Positions 1 through 5,863 of a stretch of DNA of 6,018 bases are shown one piece after another. The DNA is from Actinomycetes bacterium (lineage in GTDB: Bacteria > Actinomycetota > Acidimicrobiia > Acidimicrobiales > Palsa-688). The notes below the pieces were generated by a model that saw only the letters and a list, made by a program, of their open reading frames with translations, had not been told where the DNA came from and did not search any database. How positions within the stretch are numbered: the first letter of the stretch is position 1; every line of letters begins with the position of its first letter. The translations under genes and the position numbers were made by a program. The DNA is taken from contig JAKAXN010000290.1 of NCBI GenBank assembly GCA_021816565.1, positions 1 to 6,018 on the forward strand. The letters are read 5' to 3'.

Positions 1-291
1 GATCGAGCCGCGGTCCATGCCCTCCATGAAGCGGACGATGGCACCGTTGGCGTAGCTCGAGTACACGTCGGGGTTGAGCGATACCTCCCTCACGTCGGCG
101 TGGCGGGTGACCAGCCAGAAGCCCCCGTCGTCGAAGCCGAACCCGGGATCCTGGTGGTTCCACCAGACCGGGGTGCGCGACCGCAGGTGGTCGAGCTCCC
201 GCATGGGCACGCCGCGTTGGACCAGGTCCGGGTCGGTGGTGTCGAAGCCGTCGGGGATGGTGACGGGCCGGCTCGGTGTGGTGTCTGTCAT
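1..291 (-). CDS. cyp125: CYP125-like steroid C26-monooxygenase (cytochrome P450), N-terminal 97 residues, cut by window edge
   Basis: Reading the minus strand from the ATG at 291-289 gives an open frame to the window edge. The encoded N-terminus has the CYP125 signature: an FDTTDPDL segment (residues 16-23), PVWWNHQDP (41-49), a glycine/aspartate-rich FGFDDGGFW stretch (51-59) and DVYSSYANG (75-83). This agrees with mycobacterial CYP125 as I know it. CYP125 is a cytosolic haem P450 that oxidises C26 of cholesterol or cholestenone to the alcohol and acid, starting side-chain degradation. The I-helix, ExxR and haem-cysteine motifs lie outside the window, so activity cannot be judged. The start overlaps the stop of the upstream enoyl-CoA hydratase as ATGA (288-291), implying translational coupling. 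The related CYP142 is the main alternative, but the WWN and SSYxNG pattern favours CYP125. Confidence 0.88.
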   Translation of the reverse strand, partial: MTDTTPSRPVTIPDGFDTTDPDLVQRGVPMRELDHLRSRTPVWWNHQDPGFGFDDGGFWLVTRHADVREVSLNPDVYSSYANGAIVRFMEGMDRGSI

Positions 292-1088
292 CGCCGCTTG
301 AACTCCGGTATCCGCTTCTCCGAGAAGGCCCGCGGGCCTTCCTTGGCGTCGTCGCTGGCGAAGACCGCCTGGCCCCGGGGCCACTCGTCGGCGAAGGCCT
401 CCGCCTCGGTCATGCCACCGGTGCCGCGCAGGGTCTGCAGCACCGCCTCGACGGCGAGCGGCCCGTTGAGCGAAATCTGGGCGGCGATCTCCTTGGCCTT
501 GGCCAGCGCCTGGCCGTCGGGGACGACGTGGCCCACCAGCCCCAGCTCCCTGGCCTCCGCGGCGCTGATGTGCTTGCCGGTCAGGAGGATCTCGGCGGCC
601 GCGGTATAGGGGATCTGGCGGGGAAGGCGCACCGCCGAGCCGGCCATCGGGTAGAGCGACCAGCGGACCTCGGACACACCGAATCGGGCGCTCTCGGCGG
701 CGACGCGTATGTCGGTGCCGAGCAGGATCTCGGTGCCTCCGGCAATGGCCACGCCCTCGACCGCCGCGATGATCGGCACCAGCGGCCGGTCGACCTTGAG
801 GAACCCCTTCCACGGGAGGTCCGGATCGGACTTCATGGCCTCCGCGGCCTCAGGCCGGGCATCCTCCTCGTCGGCCATGCCGGCCATGGCCTTCAGGTCG
901 GCCCCGGAGGAGAAGTTGCCGCCGGCGCCGGTCAGGATGATGCAACGGATGTCGTCGTCGGCTGCCGCCTCGGCGTAGGCCTCCACGAGGGTGAGCAGCA
1001 TGGTGCCGGTGAAGGCGTTCATGCGCTTGGGGCGGTTGAGGGTGAGGATCATGGTCCGGTCCTCACGCTCGACGATCACCTGCGGCAA
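288..1088 (-). CDS. echA19: EchA19-like enoyl-CoA hydratase of sterol side-chain beta-oxidation
   Basis: This is a 266-residue crotonase-fold protein of normal family length. Both catalytic glutamates of true enoyl-CoA hydratases are present: E120 in AGGTEILLG and E140 in FGVSEVRW. The CoA/oxyanion segment SSGADLKAM lies at 60-68. Long stretches ([47 protein letters not shown]) agree with mycobacterial EchA19 as I recall it. EchA19 hydrates the alpha,beta-unsaturated CoA ester of the cholesterol side chain. The best start is a TTG at 1088-1086, because GGAGG (complement of 1095-1099) sits 6 nt upstream. A GTG three codons in (1079-1077) is the alternative and overlaps the stop of a tiny upstream ORF. 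It lies 53 nt downstream of the SnoaL-like gene and overlaps the CYP125 start by 4 nt. Confidence 0.9.
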   Translation of the reverse strand: MPQVIVEREDRTMILTLNRPKRMNAFTGTMLLTLVEAYAEAAADDDIRCIILTGAGGNFSSGADLKAMAGMADEEDARPEAAEAMKSDPDLPWKGFLKVDRPLVPIIAAVEGVAIAGGTEILLGTDIRVAAESARFGVSEVRWSLYPMAGSAVRLPRQIPYTAAAEILLTGKHISAAEARELGLVGHVVPDGQALAKAKEIAAQISLNGPLAVEAVLQTLRGTGGMTEAEAFADEWPRGQAVFASDDAKEGPRAFSEKRIPEFKRR

Positions 1089-1111
1089 CCGGCACCTCCA
1101 AGATGTGTCAT
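1076..1111 (-). other. Possible 11-codon upstream ORF (leader) overlapping the EchA19-like start
   Basis: In the 53-nt gap between the SnoaL-like gene and the hydratase, an ATG at 1111-1109 opens 11 codons ([11 protein letters not shown]) ending in TGA at 1078-1076. AAAGGA (complement of 1120-1125) lies 8 nt upstream, a fair ribosome binding site. Its stop overlaps the in-frame GTG of the hydratase as GTGA, the same overlap used at other junctions of this operon. It could couple translation across the gap, or it could be chance. No peptide function is claimed. Confidence 0.3.
1095..1099 (-). promoter_or_regulatory. Shine-Dalgarno GGAGG that fixes the TTG start of the EchA19-like gene
   Basis: The minus strand reads GGAGG here, 6 nt before the TTG at 1088-1086, which is ideal spacing. 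The alternative GTG at 1079-1077 would be 15 nt away. This is the only junction in the leftward operon with an independent strong ribosome binding site instead of overlapping start and stop codons. Confidence 0.7.
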
Positions 1112-1141
1112 CGATGTTGTCCTTTCACGGTTGTCGGGGAG

Positions 1142-1588
1142 CTAGGAAGAGGTCTCGAGGAATGACATGTGGCATTTCTCCTCGCGGAGGTCGCACACCC
1201 GCCAGCCCTCGCCGGTCCGGACGAACCGGTGGTGGTACCAGAGGGAGCAGACCATCAGGCGGGCTGCTGCGCCGGAGCCCATGACCATGGGGTTGTGGCA
1301 CGGGGTGACCGCCCCGGCCCGGTCCCCGTCGAGATCGATGGCCGGCAGGCCCAGCATGTGCTGGGTGGAGGAGAACATGGGCATGGTCTCGGCCAGGTAT
1401 CTCTTGACCTCGGCCAGCCCACCCGAGATCCCCCCCATGGCGCTGTAGTCGATGGTGGCATCGGCGGTGAACACCGAGTCCAGGGCGTCCCAGTCCCGGG
1501 TGTCCACGGCCCGGGTGTAGCGGACCACCAGCTCGCTGATCTCCGCCCGGTCCGACAGCTGCTGCAGGTCCATGGCCACCGCCGTCAC
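1142..1588 (-). CDS. SnoaL/NTF2-like small cone-fold protein, possible steroid dehydratase or hydratase
   Basis: This is a 148-residue protein of the SnoaL-like (NTF2 superfamily) type. It has an N-terminal helix, LSDRAEISELVVRYTRAVDTRDWDALDSVFTADATIDYS in outline over residues 11-49, then a strand-rich half ending in WYHHRFVRTGEGWRVCD (117-133). The Y24, D29 and W33 pattern plus H77 matches the polar residues lining the pocket of scytalone dehydratase and bile-acid 7-alpha-dehydratase BaiE. The position that I align with a later BaiE active-site aspartate appears to be N99. Such folds do dehydration, isomerisation or ring chemistry, or only bind ligand. The start is a GTG at 1588 overlapping the ligase stop as GTGA; an ATG at 1573 is possible. 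Its location between an acyl-CoA ligase and a side-chain hydratase suggests a steroid substrate. The exact reaction is unknown. Confidence 0.82.
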   Translation of the reverse strand: MTAVAMDLQQLSDRAEISELVVRYTRAVDTRDWDALDSVFTADATIDYSAMGGISGGLAEVKRYLAETMPMFSSTQHMLGLPAIDLDGDRAGAVTPCHNPMVMGSGAAARLMVCSLWYHHRFVRTGEGWRVCDLREEKCHMSFLETSS

Positions 1589-3330
1589 TCCTCGGTCTCG
1601 AAGCCGGAGGATGACACCGGCTGCGGATCGCGCAGGAGGTGCTTCATGACCTTCCCGGCGGCGTTGTGCGGCATGGAGTCGACCGTTCTCAGGCGCGACG
1701 GGACCTTGAAGCGGGCCAGCTCCCGTCCCACCCAGTCCTGCATTTCGGCCAGGTCGAGGCTGTGGCCGGGGTGGAGGACGACGACGGCCTCCACCTCCTC
1801 GCCCATCACCCGGTCGGGTACGCCTATCACGGCCGCCTCCGCCACCGCCGGATGCTCCACCAGGCGGTTCTCGATCTCGATCGGGTAGACGTTCTCGCCA
1901 CCCCGGATGATCACGTCGGTGCCGCGCCCGTCGAGGTACAGCAGGCCGCCCTCAATGTGGCCCATCTCCCGGGTGTGGTACCAGCGTTGGGGGTCGAGGG
2001 CGGCTGCGGTGGCCTCCTCGTTGTCCCAGTAGCCGAGCAGGTTGCACGGGCCCCGCAACCAGATCTCGCCCACCTCCCCCACGGGCACCGGGCGGCCGTC
2101 GGCATCGCGCACGGAGATCTCGTAGCCGGGTACCGGAGCGCCCACCGCGTCGGGGTGCTCGAGGGCCGCCCGCCCGTCCTGGTGGGTACCGGCCCCGCAC
2201 GTCTCGGTCATCCCGTAGCCGGTTCCCATCCGATCCAGGCCGGGGAGCCGCTCGCGGACCTGACGCCACAGCTCCGGCTGGAAGGTGGAGCCGCCTCCGC
2301 CGATCCGGCGGAGGGAGCTGAGGTCGAAGTCCCCGAACCGGGGATGCTCGAGCAGCCTCCACAGCTGGGTCGGCACCAGCGACCAGGTGGTGGCCCGGTG
2401 CGCCTCGGTCATCTCGAGGTGCCGCTCGGGATCCCAGCGGCCCGGTGGCAGGTAGACGATGGTGGAGCCGACCAGGGCTCCGCCGATCAGCGCCACCGAG
2501 AAGCCGCTGATGTGGAACATCGGCGACACGCCGATGCTGCAGCCAGGTCCGGCCGGGGTCTGGCTCGAGGTAGAAGCTGGTTCCAGGATGGCACCCACGA
2601 CGCCCTGGAGGGCGGCCTGCATCATCATGTGGATGTGGGCCCGGTGGGACAGCACCGCCCCCTTGGGGCGTCCGGTCGTGCCGCTGGTGAAGAGGATGCA
2701 GAGCGGGTCGTCCTCGGAGATCGTGTCGGGAGGGAGGGGCCGGCCCCGACCGGAGGCCTCGAGATCGTCGAGGTCGTCCTCGAAGCAGACCACCGGGACG
2801 TCCACGGAGCCGGGCGGTATCCGCTCGAGGCGGCGCCGGTCGCCGAAGACGGCCTTCGGACGGGTCAGCCCGATGCCGTGCAGCATCTCCGGGCCGGTCC
2901 ACCAGCCGTTCAGCTCCACGACGGTGGCCCCCAGGCACAGCGTCGCCCACGCCACCAGGGCGTGCCCGGCGCAGTTGGCGCTGGCGACGGCCACCCGGTC
3001 CCCGGGGCCGACGCCGTAGCGCTCCTGCAGGCCGGCCGCGACTGCAGCGACGGGATCGAGCATCGTGGCGTAGGTGAAGGTGCGGTCCGGGAAGATCAGG
3101 AACGGCTGGTCGCCGAAGCGCCCGGCCGCCACCTCCAGGGCCTGGCGCATGCTGGTCGGGCGGCGGGCGAACACCCTCATCGGCGTTCCCAGCACCTCCT
3201 CCTCGACCATCTCGAACGGGGCGCCCGGCCCCGTCAACCCGGCGCGCTGCTCGGGGTCGAGGCGCTCGTCCTCGGACCACGACAGGTAGGCCTCGTCGCT
3301 GCCGACCCGGCTGGGGCCCGACACGGTCAC
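1585..3330 (-). CDS. Class I acyl-CoA synthetase (AMP-forming, FadD-type), likely for a steroid acid
   Basis: This is a 581-residue ANL-superfamily adenylate-forming enzyme that activates a carboxylic acid with ATP and then CoA. Visible motifs in order are the P-loop FTSGTTGRPKG (214-224), YGMTE (372-376), GEIWLRG (421-427), the hinge-region GRGTDVIIRGGENVYP (468-483) and NAAGK with catalytic Lys560. The near-invariant TGD motif, whose Asp binds the AMP ribose, reads T453-R454-E455 here, which is unusual. The frame stays open far upstream through the amidohydrolase gene, but the GTG at 3330-3328 overlaps that gene's stop as GTGA and gives a normal N-terminus; a second GTG at 3324 is possible. 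The location in a CYP125/EchA19 operon suggests activation of a C26 side-chain acid or another steroid carboxylate. I cannot assign it to FadD17, FadD19 or FadD3. Confidence 0.9.
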   Translation of the reverse strand: MTVSGPSRVGSDEAYLSWSEDERLDPEQRAGLTGPGAPFEMVEEEVLGTPMRVFARRPTSMRQALEVAAGRFGDQPFLIFPDRTFTYATMLDPVAAVAAGLQERYGVGPGDRVAVASANCAGHALVAWATLCLGATVVELNGWWTGPEMLHGIGLTRPKAVFGDRRRLERIPPGSVDVPVVCFEDDLDDLEASGRGRPLPPDTISEDDPLCILFTSGTTGRPKGAVLSHRAHIHMMMQAALQGVVGAILEPASTSSQTPAGPGCSIGVSPMFHISGFSVALIGGALVGSTIVYLPPGRWDPERHLEMTEAHRATTWSLVPTQLWRLLEHPRFGDFDLSSLRRIGGGGSTFQPELWRQVRERLPGLDRMGTGYGMTETCGAGTHQDGRAALEHPDAVGAPVPGYEISVRDADGRPVPVGEVGEIWLRGPCNLLGYWDNEEATAAALDPQRWYHTREMGHIEGGLLYLDGRGTDVIIRGGENVYPIEIENRLVEHPAVAEAAVIGVPDRVMGEEVEAVVVLHPGHSLDLAEMQDWVGRELARFKVPSRLRTVDSMPHNAAGKVMKHLLRDPQPVSSSGFETEE

Positions 3331-4199
3331 CCGCCGATCCCCAGGATCCGGGCCGCGTTGTCGTGCAGGAACTTCGGCCACACGTGGTCGCGAAACGCCA
3401 CCCCGGGGAGTTCCTTCATGATGCGGTCCAGGCTGAGGCCCATCGGGTAGTAGCCGGCGTAGAGGATCTTGTCCGCCCCCCGGGTGTTGGCGTAGTCGAT
3501 TACGGCCTGCGGGTAGTAGCGGGGAGCGAACGCCGAGGTGCAGTAGTGCAGGCCCGGCCATTTCAGCATGAGCTTCACCGCCAGCTCCTCCCACGGCTCG
3601 CACCCGTGCATGGTCACGAAGGTGAGCTCCGGGAAGTCGAACATCACCTCGTCTATGAGCTCGACGTGCTGGCACAGCCCTTTGAGCCGGGGTCCCGGGA
3701 TTCCGGCGTTGACCCAGACCGACAGACCCAGCTCCACGCACTTGGCGTAGATGGGGTACATCTTCTTGTCGTTGATGGGGACCTGCGGGAAGGTGCCGGC
3801 CGGGAACACCGACACGGCCCGGGTGGCGAGCTCGCGGTGGTCGGCCACGATCTTGGCGATGGCCGCCATGCCCTCGTTGGGGTCGACGCTGGTGCGGCCC
3901 ACGAAGCGGTCCGGGTGCTCCCGCAGGGCCCGGTCATGGACGCCGTCACGGGCGGTGCCGACCACGCCGACGGTGATGCCGTAGCGGTCCATCTGCTCGA
4001 GCGTGCTCCTCACCGGGTCGCCCTCGCCGGAGTGGCCCTCGGGCACCTCTTTGAACATGTACTCGGCCGGGAACCTCATCGTCTCCCGGGACTCGGCGTC
4101 TTTGGTCTGGCGGCGGATGAAGTCGTACGTGGCCCCGAAATCGGCGACCGGGAAGCCGATCATCGTGTCGATGATCGCTGCGCCCTCCGGCATTCCCAT
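3327..4199 (-). CDS. Amidohydrolase-2 family protein with a degenerate metal site
   Basis: This is a 290-residue TIM-barrel protein of the amidohydrolase-2 (ACMSD-like) type. It is recognisable from EHPDRFVG (94-101), AGIPGPRL (165-172), VTMHGCEPWEELAVKLMLKWP (195-215), TSAFAPRYYP (221-230) and the C-terminal FLHDNAARILGI. Key catalytic positions are changed. The N-terminal HxH motif is replaced by IDTMIGFP (10-17), the strand-5 His by N164, and the strand-8 Asp (GSDxP) by Y250 in AGYYP. Only H198 is kept, so ordinary metal-dependent hydrolysis or decarboxylation is unlikely. From memory, similar DTMIGFP-type proteins occur in mycobacteria and relatives, so this looks like a conserved variant and not decay. 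The start is ATG 4199-4197 with GGAAGGG 9 nt upstream; ATG 4193 is an alternative. It is the first gene of the leftward operon, and its product's role is unknown. Confidence 0.85.
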   Translation of the reverse strand: MGMPEGAAIIDTMIGFPVADFGATYDFIRRQTKDAESRETMRFPAEYMFKEVPEGHSGEGDPVRSTLEQMDRYGITVGVVGTARDGVHDRALREHPDRFVGRTSVDPNEGMAAIAKIVADHRELATRAVSVFPAGTFPQVPINDKKMYPIYAKCVELGLSVWVNAGIPGPRLKGLCQHVELIDEVMFDFPELTFVTMHGCEPWEELAVKLMLKWPGLHYCTSAFAPRYYPQAVIDYANTRGADKILYAGYYPMGLSLDRIMKELPGVAFRDHVWPKFLHDNAARILGIGG

Positions 4200-4241
4200 G
4201 CTGCAGTTCCCTTCCCGCCGGACTCTCCGGCCGCCCCGGCT

Positions 4242-4270
4242 AAGGTAGAATCTGCTTCCAGCCAAGTCAA
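4242..4270 (-). promoter_or_regulatory. Leftward sigma70-type promoter for the amidohydrolase-to-CYP125 operon
   Basis: The minus strand carries TTGACT (complement of 4265-4270), exactly 17 nt, then TACCTT (complement of 4242-4247). These are good -35 and -10 matches with optimal spacing. Transcription would begin near 4235, leaving about 36 nt of leader before the ATG at 4199. The -35 box is contained in the inverted repeat at 4262-4277, so a protein bound there would block this promoter. Confidence 0.55.
4246..4251 (+). promoter_or_regulatory. Possible -10 box (TAGAAT) for the TetR gene
   Basis: TAGAAT matches the -10 consensus at five of six positions. It lies about 60 nt before the GTG at 4311 and overlaps the -10 of the leftward promoter. 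No convincing -35 box lies 17 nt upstream, which is common in GC-rich actinobacteria. If used, transcription would start near 4258, just ahead of the inverted repeat, which fits autorepression. Confidence 0.35.
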
Positions 4271-4277
4271 AGCTTGG
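4262..4277. promoter_or_regulatory. Candidate TetR operator: inverted repeat CCAAG-N6-CTTGG
   Basis: A perfect 5-bp inverted repeat with a 6-nt spacer sits midway between the divergent starts and covers the leftward -35 box. Next to it, 4246-4260 is a weaker dyad TnGAA-N5-TTCnA. Neither is an exact match to the published KstR (TnnAACnnGTTnnA) or KstR2 (AnCAAGnnCTTGnT) consensus, although the CAAG/CTTG half-sites equal those of KstR2 at wider spacing. The pentamer TTCCA also recurs 22 bp apart (4256-4260, 4278-4282). Confidence 0.45.
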
Positions 4278-4310
4278 TTCCATTCACCGGAAAGGTCGGC
4301 AGGAAAGTCC

Positions 4311-4955
4311 GTGCCCAAGCGATCCGCCCCCAGGGTGACCGCACCGCCCCTGCCCGACACCCTCAGCCCCAGCCAGCGGGAGCGGCGGGAGAGGATCGTC
4401 GAGGCCGGGTTGAGCCTTCTGCGCAACCACGAGCACCACCAGATCCAGATGAAGGACGTGGCGGCCGAGGCCGGCGTGGCGCTGGGCACGGTCTACCGGT
4501 ACTTCCAGTCGAAGGACCACCTCTTCGCCGAGGTGCTGGCGCACTGGGCGGGCCGCCTGCAGTCCAACGTGGAGCGGCGTCCGCTCAAGGGTTCGACCAA
4601 CGCCGAGCGGCTGACCGACGTCCTGCACCGCTCGATGCGGGCCTTCCAGGGCTGGCCGCAGCTGGCCCGGGTGGTGATGGCCCTCGAGGCGTCGGAGGAT
4701 CCCTTCACCCGGGAGATCTTCGCCCGCAACATGGCCCGCAACACCCAGATCTACGTGGAGGCGCTGCAGGGCCTGCCCGACCCGCTGGCCCGCGAGGTGG
4801 TGAGCGTGGCGGCGTCGGTGTTCGACCTGCAGCTCCGCCAGTGGGTGGTCGGTGCCCAGTCCATCGCCGACGTGTACGACCGCATCGAGCGGGCGGTGTG
4901 GGTGCTGCTCGAATTCTCGGAGCGCCTGCCCGCCGACCAGTTCTCCGTGGCCTGA
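4311..4955 (+). CDS. KstR-like TetR-family transcriptional repressor
   Basis: This is a 214-residue TetR-type regulator. Residues 21-40 (SQRERRERIVEAGLSLL and on) form helix 1. The helix-turn-helix is at about 46-67, with the hallmark VALGTVYRYFQSKDHLF at 56-72. The N-terminal half closely resembles mycobacterial KstR (QRERRxRI, VAxGTxYRYFxSK). The C-terminal helix pattern (LQLRQWVVGAQSIADVYDRIERAVWVLL, 173-200) follows the KstR ligand domain, where steroid-CoA thioesters are the known inducers. KstR2 is less similar. The GTG start at 4311 has AGGA 6 nt upstream (4301-4304); the open frame further upstream is antisense to the amidohydrolase and is not part of the gene. It is divergent from the side-chain operon and precedes the ring-degradation genes, so it likely represses one or both in response to a steroid intermediate. 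Confidence 0.88.
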   Translation: MPKRSAPRVTAPPLPDTLSPSQRERRERIVEAGLSLLRNHEHHQIQMKDVAAEAGVALGTVYRYFQSKDHLFAEVLAHWAGRLQSNVERRPLKGSTNAERLTDVLHRSMRAFQGWPQLARVVMALEASEDPFTREIFARNMARNTQIYVEALQGLPDPLAREVVSVAASVFDLQLRQWVVGAQSIADVYDRIERAVWVLLEFSERLPADQFSVA

Positions 4956-5093
4956 GCCGGGCGGCCCCACCGGCGGCCGATGGACCCGCGGCGCTGCCCG
5001 CGGCCCGGGCGCTGGGGTACGGCACCGCCAGCTGCGACGACAAGTGACCCAACAGACCACCGGGGTGGTCACCACACCAGGAAGAGGAGGAGC
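4956..5093. other. Intergenic stretch between the regulator and EchA20, with GC-rich hairpins
   Basis: No gene is supported in these 138 nt. The left part can fold: CCGCGG at 4986-4991 pairs with 4998-5003 around a 6-nt loop, and GCCCG/CGGGC (4996-5000, 5006-5010) is an alternative 5-bp stem. No T run follows, so an intrinsic terminator is not shown. The right part holds the 5055-5070 palindrome. I see no convincing -35/-10 pair, so EchA20 may be transcribed from the regulator's promoter or from an unrecognised one here. Confidence 0.4.
5055..5070. promoter_or_regulatory. Perfect 16-bp palindrome (7-bp arms) upstream of EchA20, candidate operator
   Basis: GACCACC-GG-GGTGGTC is an uninterrupted inverted repeat with a 2-nt centre, ending 23 nt before the EchA20 start. 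Such a small centre suits a dimeric regulator better than an RNA hairpin, although a stem of fewer pairs could form. It does not resemble the repeat in the 4200-4310 region, so a different regulator may be involved. Confidence 0.4.
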
Positions 5094-5855
5094 GTGCCCG
5101 TAACATCACAGGTCGACGACGGCGGGATAGCCGAGGTCGTCATGGACTGCCCGCCGGTCAACGCCTTGAAAGTGTCCGAGTGGTTCGACGTGGCCGAACG
5201 CCTGAACGGGCTCGGCCGCGACCCCGAGGTCCGGGTGGTGATCCTCCGGGCCGAGGGGCGCGGCTTCAACGCCGGCGTCGACATCAAGGAGATGCAGACC
5301 ACGGAGGGATTCGACGCCCTGATCGGGGCCAACCGGGGGTGCTTCGCGGCGTTCGCCGCGGTGTACGACTGCCCGGTCCCGGTCATCGCCGCCGTCCACG
5401 GTTTCTGCGTGGGCGGAGGGGTGGGTCTGGCCGGCAACGCCGACATCATCATCGCCTCGGAGGACGCCTACTTCGGGCTGCCGGAGGTGGACCGGGGGGC
5501 GCTCGGCGCCGCCACCCACCTGAGCCGGCTGGTGCCCCAGCACCGGATGAGGGCCATGGTCTACACCTCCGAGACCGCCAGCGCCGCCGAGCTGCACTCC
5601 TACGGATCGGTCCTGAAGGTCGTCCCCAGGGACGAGCTGGCCCGGGCGGCTCGGGAGCTGGCCGGATCCATCGCCGCCAAGTCGCCCACCGTCATCCGGG
5701 CGGCCAAGGAGTCGCTCAACGGGATCGACCTGTGGGACGTCAAGCGTTCCTACCGCTTCGAGCAGGGCTTCACCTTCGAACTCAACCTCTCGGGGGTGGC
5801 CGACGAGCACAGAGACGCCTTCGTGGCCAAGCGGCACACGGACACCTCCCGGTGA
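5094..5855 (+). CDS. echA20: EchA20-like crotonase-family ring hydrolase of steroid C/D-ring degradation
   Basis: This is a 253-residue crotonase-fold protein. It agrees almost block for block with mycobacterial EchA20 as I recall it: CPPVNAL (19-25), ILRAEGRGFNAGVDIKEMQ (50-68), ANRGCFAAF (79-87), GFCVGGGVGL (103-112), FGLPEVDRGALGAATHLSRL (127-146) and FELNLSGVADEHRDAFV (228-244). EchA20 opens a steroid ring by hydrolysing a CoA-thioester beta-diketone-like intermediate late in the pathway. Consistent with this, the first hydratase glutamate is absent (GGGVG) and only E131 remains. The start is the GTG at 5094, directly after AGGAGG (5085-5090); the spacing is a tight 3 nt, but no other in-frame start lies nearby. 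The next gene begins 8 nt after the stop, so the two are co-transcribed with IpdA. Confidence 0.93.
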   Translation: MPVTSQVDDGGIAEVVMDCPPVNALKVSEWFDVAERLNGLGRDPEVRVVILRAEGRGFNAGVDIKEMQTTEGFDALIGANRGCFAAFAAVYDCPVPVIAAVHGFCVGGGVGLAGNADIIIASEDAYFGLPEVDRGALGAATHLSRLVPQHRMRAMVYTSETASAAELHSYGSVLKVVPRDELARAARELAGSIAAKSPTVIRAAKESLNGIDLWDVKRSYRFEQGFTFELNLSGVADEHRDAFVAKRHTDTSR

Positions 5856-5863
5856 GCGCGTCC

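Noticed and set aside
276..1145. Plus-strand open frame of 289 codons
   Set aside because: It is antisense to the EchA19-like hydratase, which has both catalytic glutamates and full-length similarity.
1639..3450. 603-codon open frame on the plus strand
   Set aside because: It lies antisense to the acyl-CoA synthetase, whose motifs are complete. The translation is low-complexity Gly/Ala/Arg/His/Val without any domain, as expected for the complementary frame of GC-rich DNA.
3331..3741. 137-residue N-terminal extension of the acyl-CoA synthetase
   Set aside because: It overlaps the amidohydrolase coding region in another frame and is Arg/Gly-rich. The GTGA overlap at 3327-3330 gives the natural start and a normal family length.
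4200..4283. 28-residue upstream extension of the amidohydrolase
   Set aside because: It would run through the promoter and inverted repeat. The Arg-rich residues do not resemble the family, and ATG 4199 has a good ribosome binding site.
3363..4310. Long N-terminal extension that would fuse about 316 residues onto the TetR regulator
   Set aside because: This part is antisense to the amidohydrolase and has no recognisable domain. The TetR homology starts right after the GTG at 4311, which has a ribosome binding site.
4986..5010. Intrinsic terminator after the TetR gene
   Set aside because: Short all-GC stems can form but no T run follows, and similar GC-rich dyads arise by chance in DNA of this composition. 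It is kept only as a note within the intergenic entry.
4284..5075. Minus-strand open frame of 263 codons and a plus-strand frame at 4274-5047 opposite or within the TetR gene
   Set aside because: Both are Gly/Arg/Pro/His-rich shadows. The TetR frame has clear helix-turn-helix and ligand-domain patterns.
5106..5837. Minus-strand open frame of 243 codons opposite EchA20
   Set aside because: It is antisense to a gene with near block-for-block agreement with EchA20, and its translation shows no domain.
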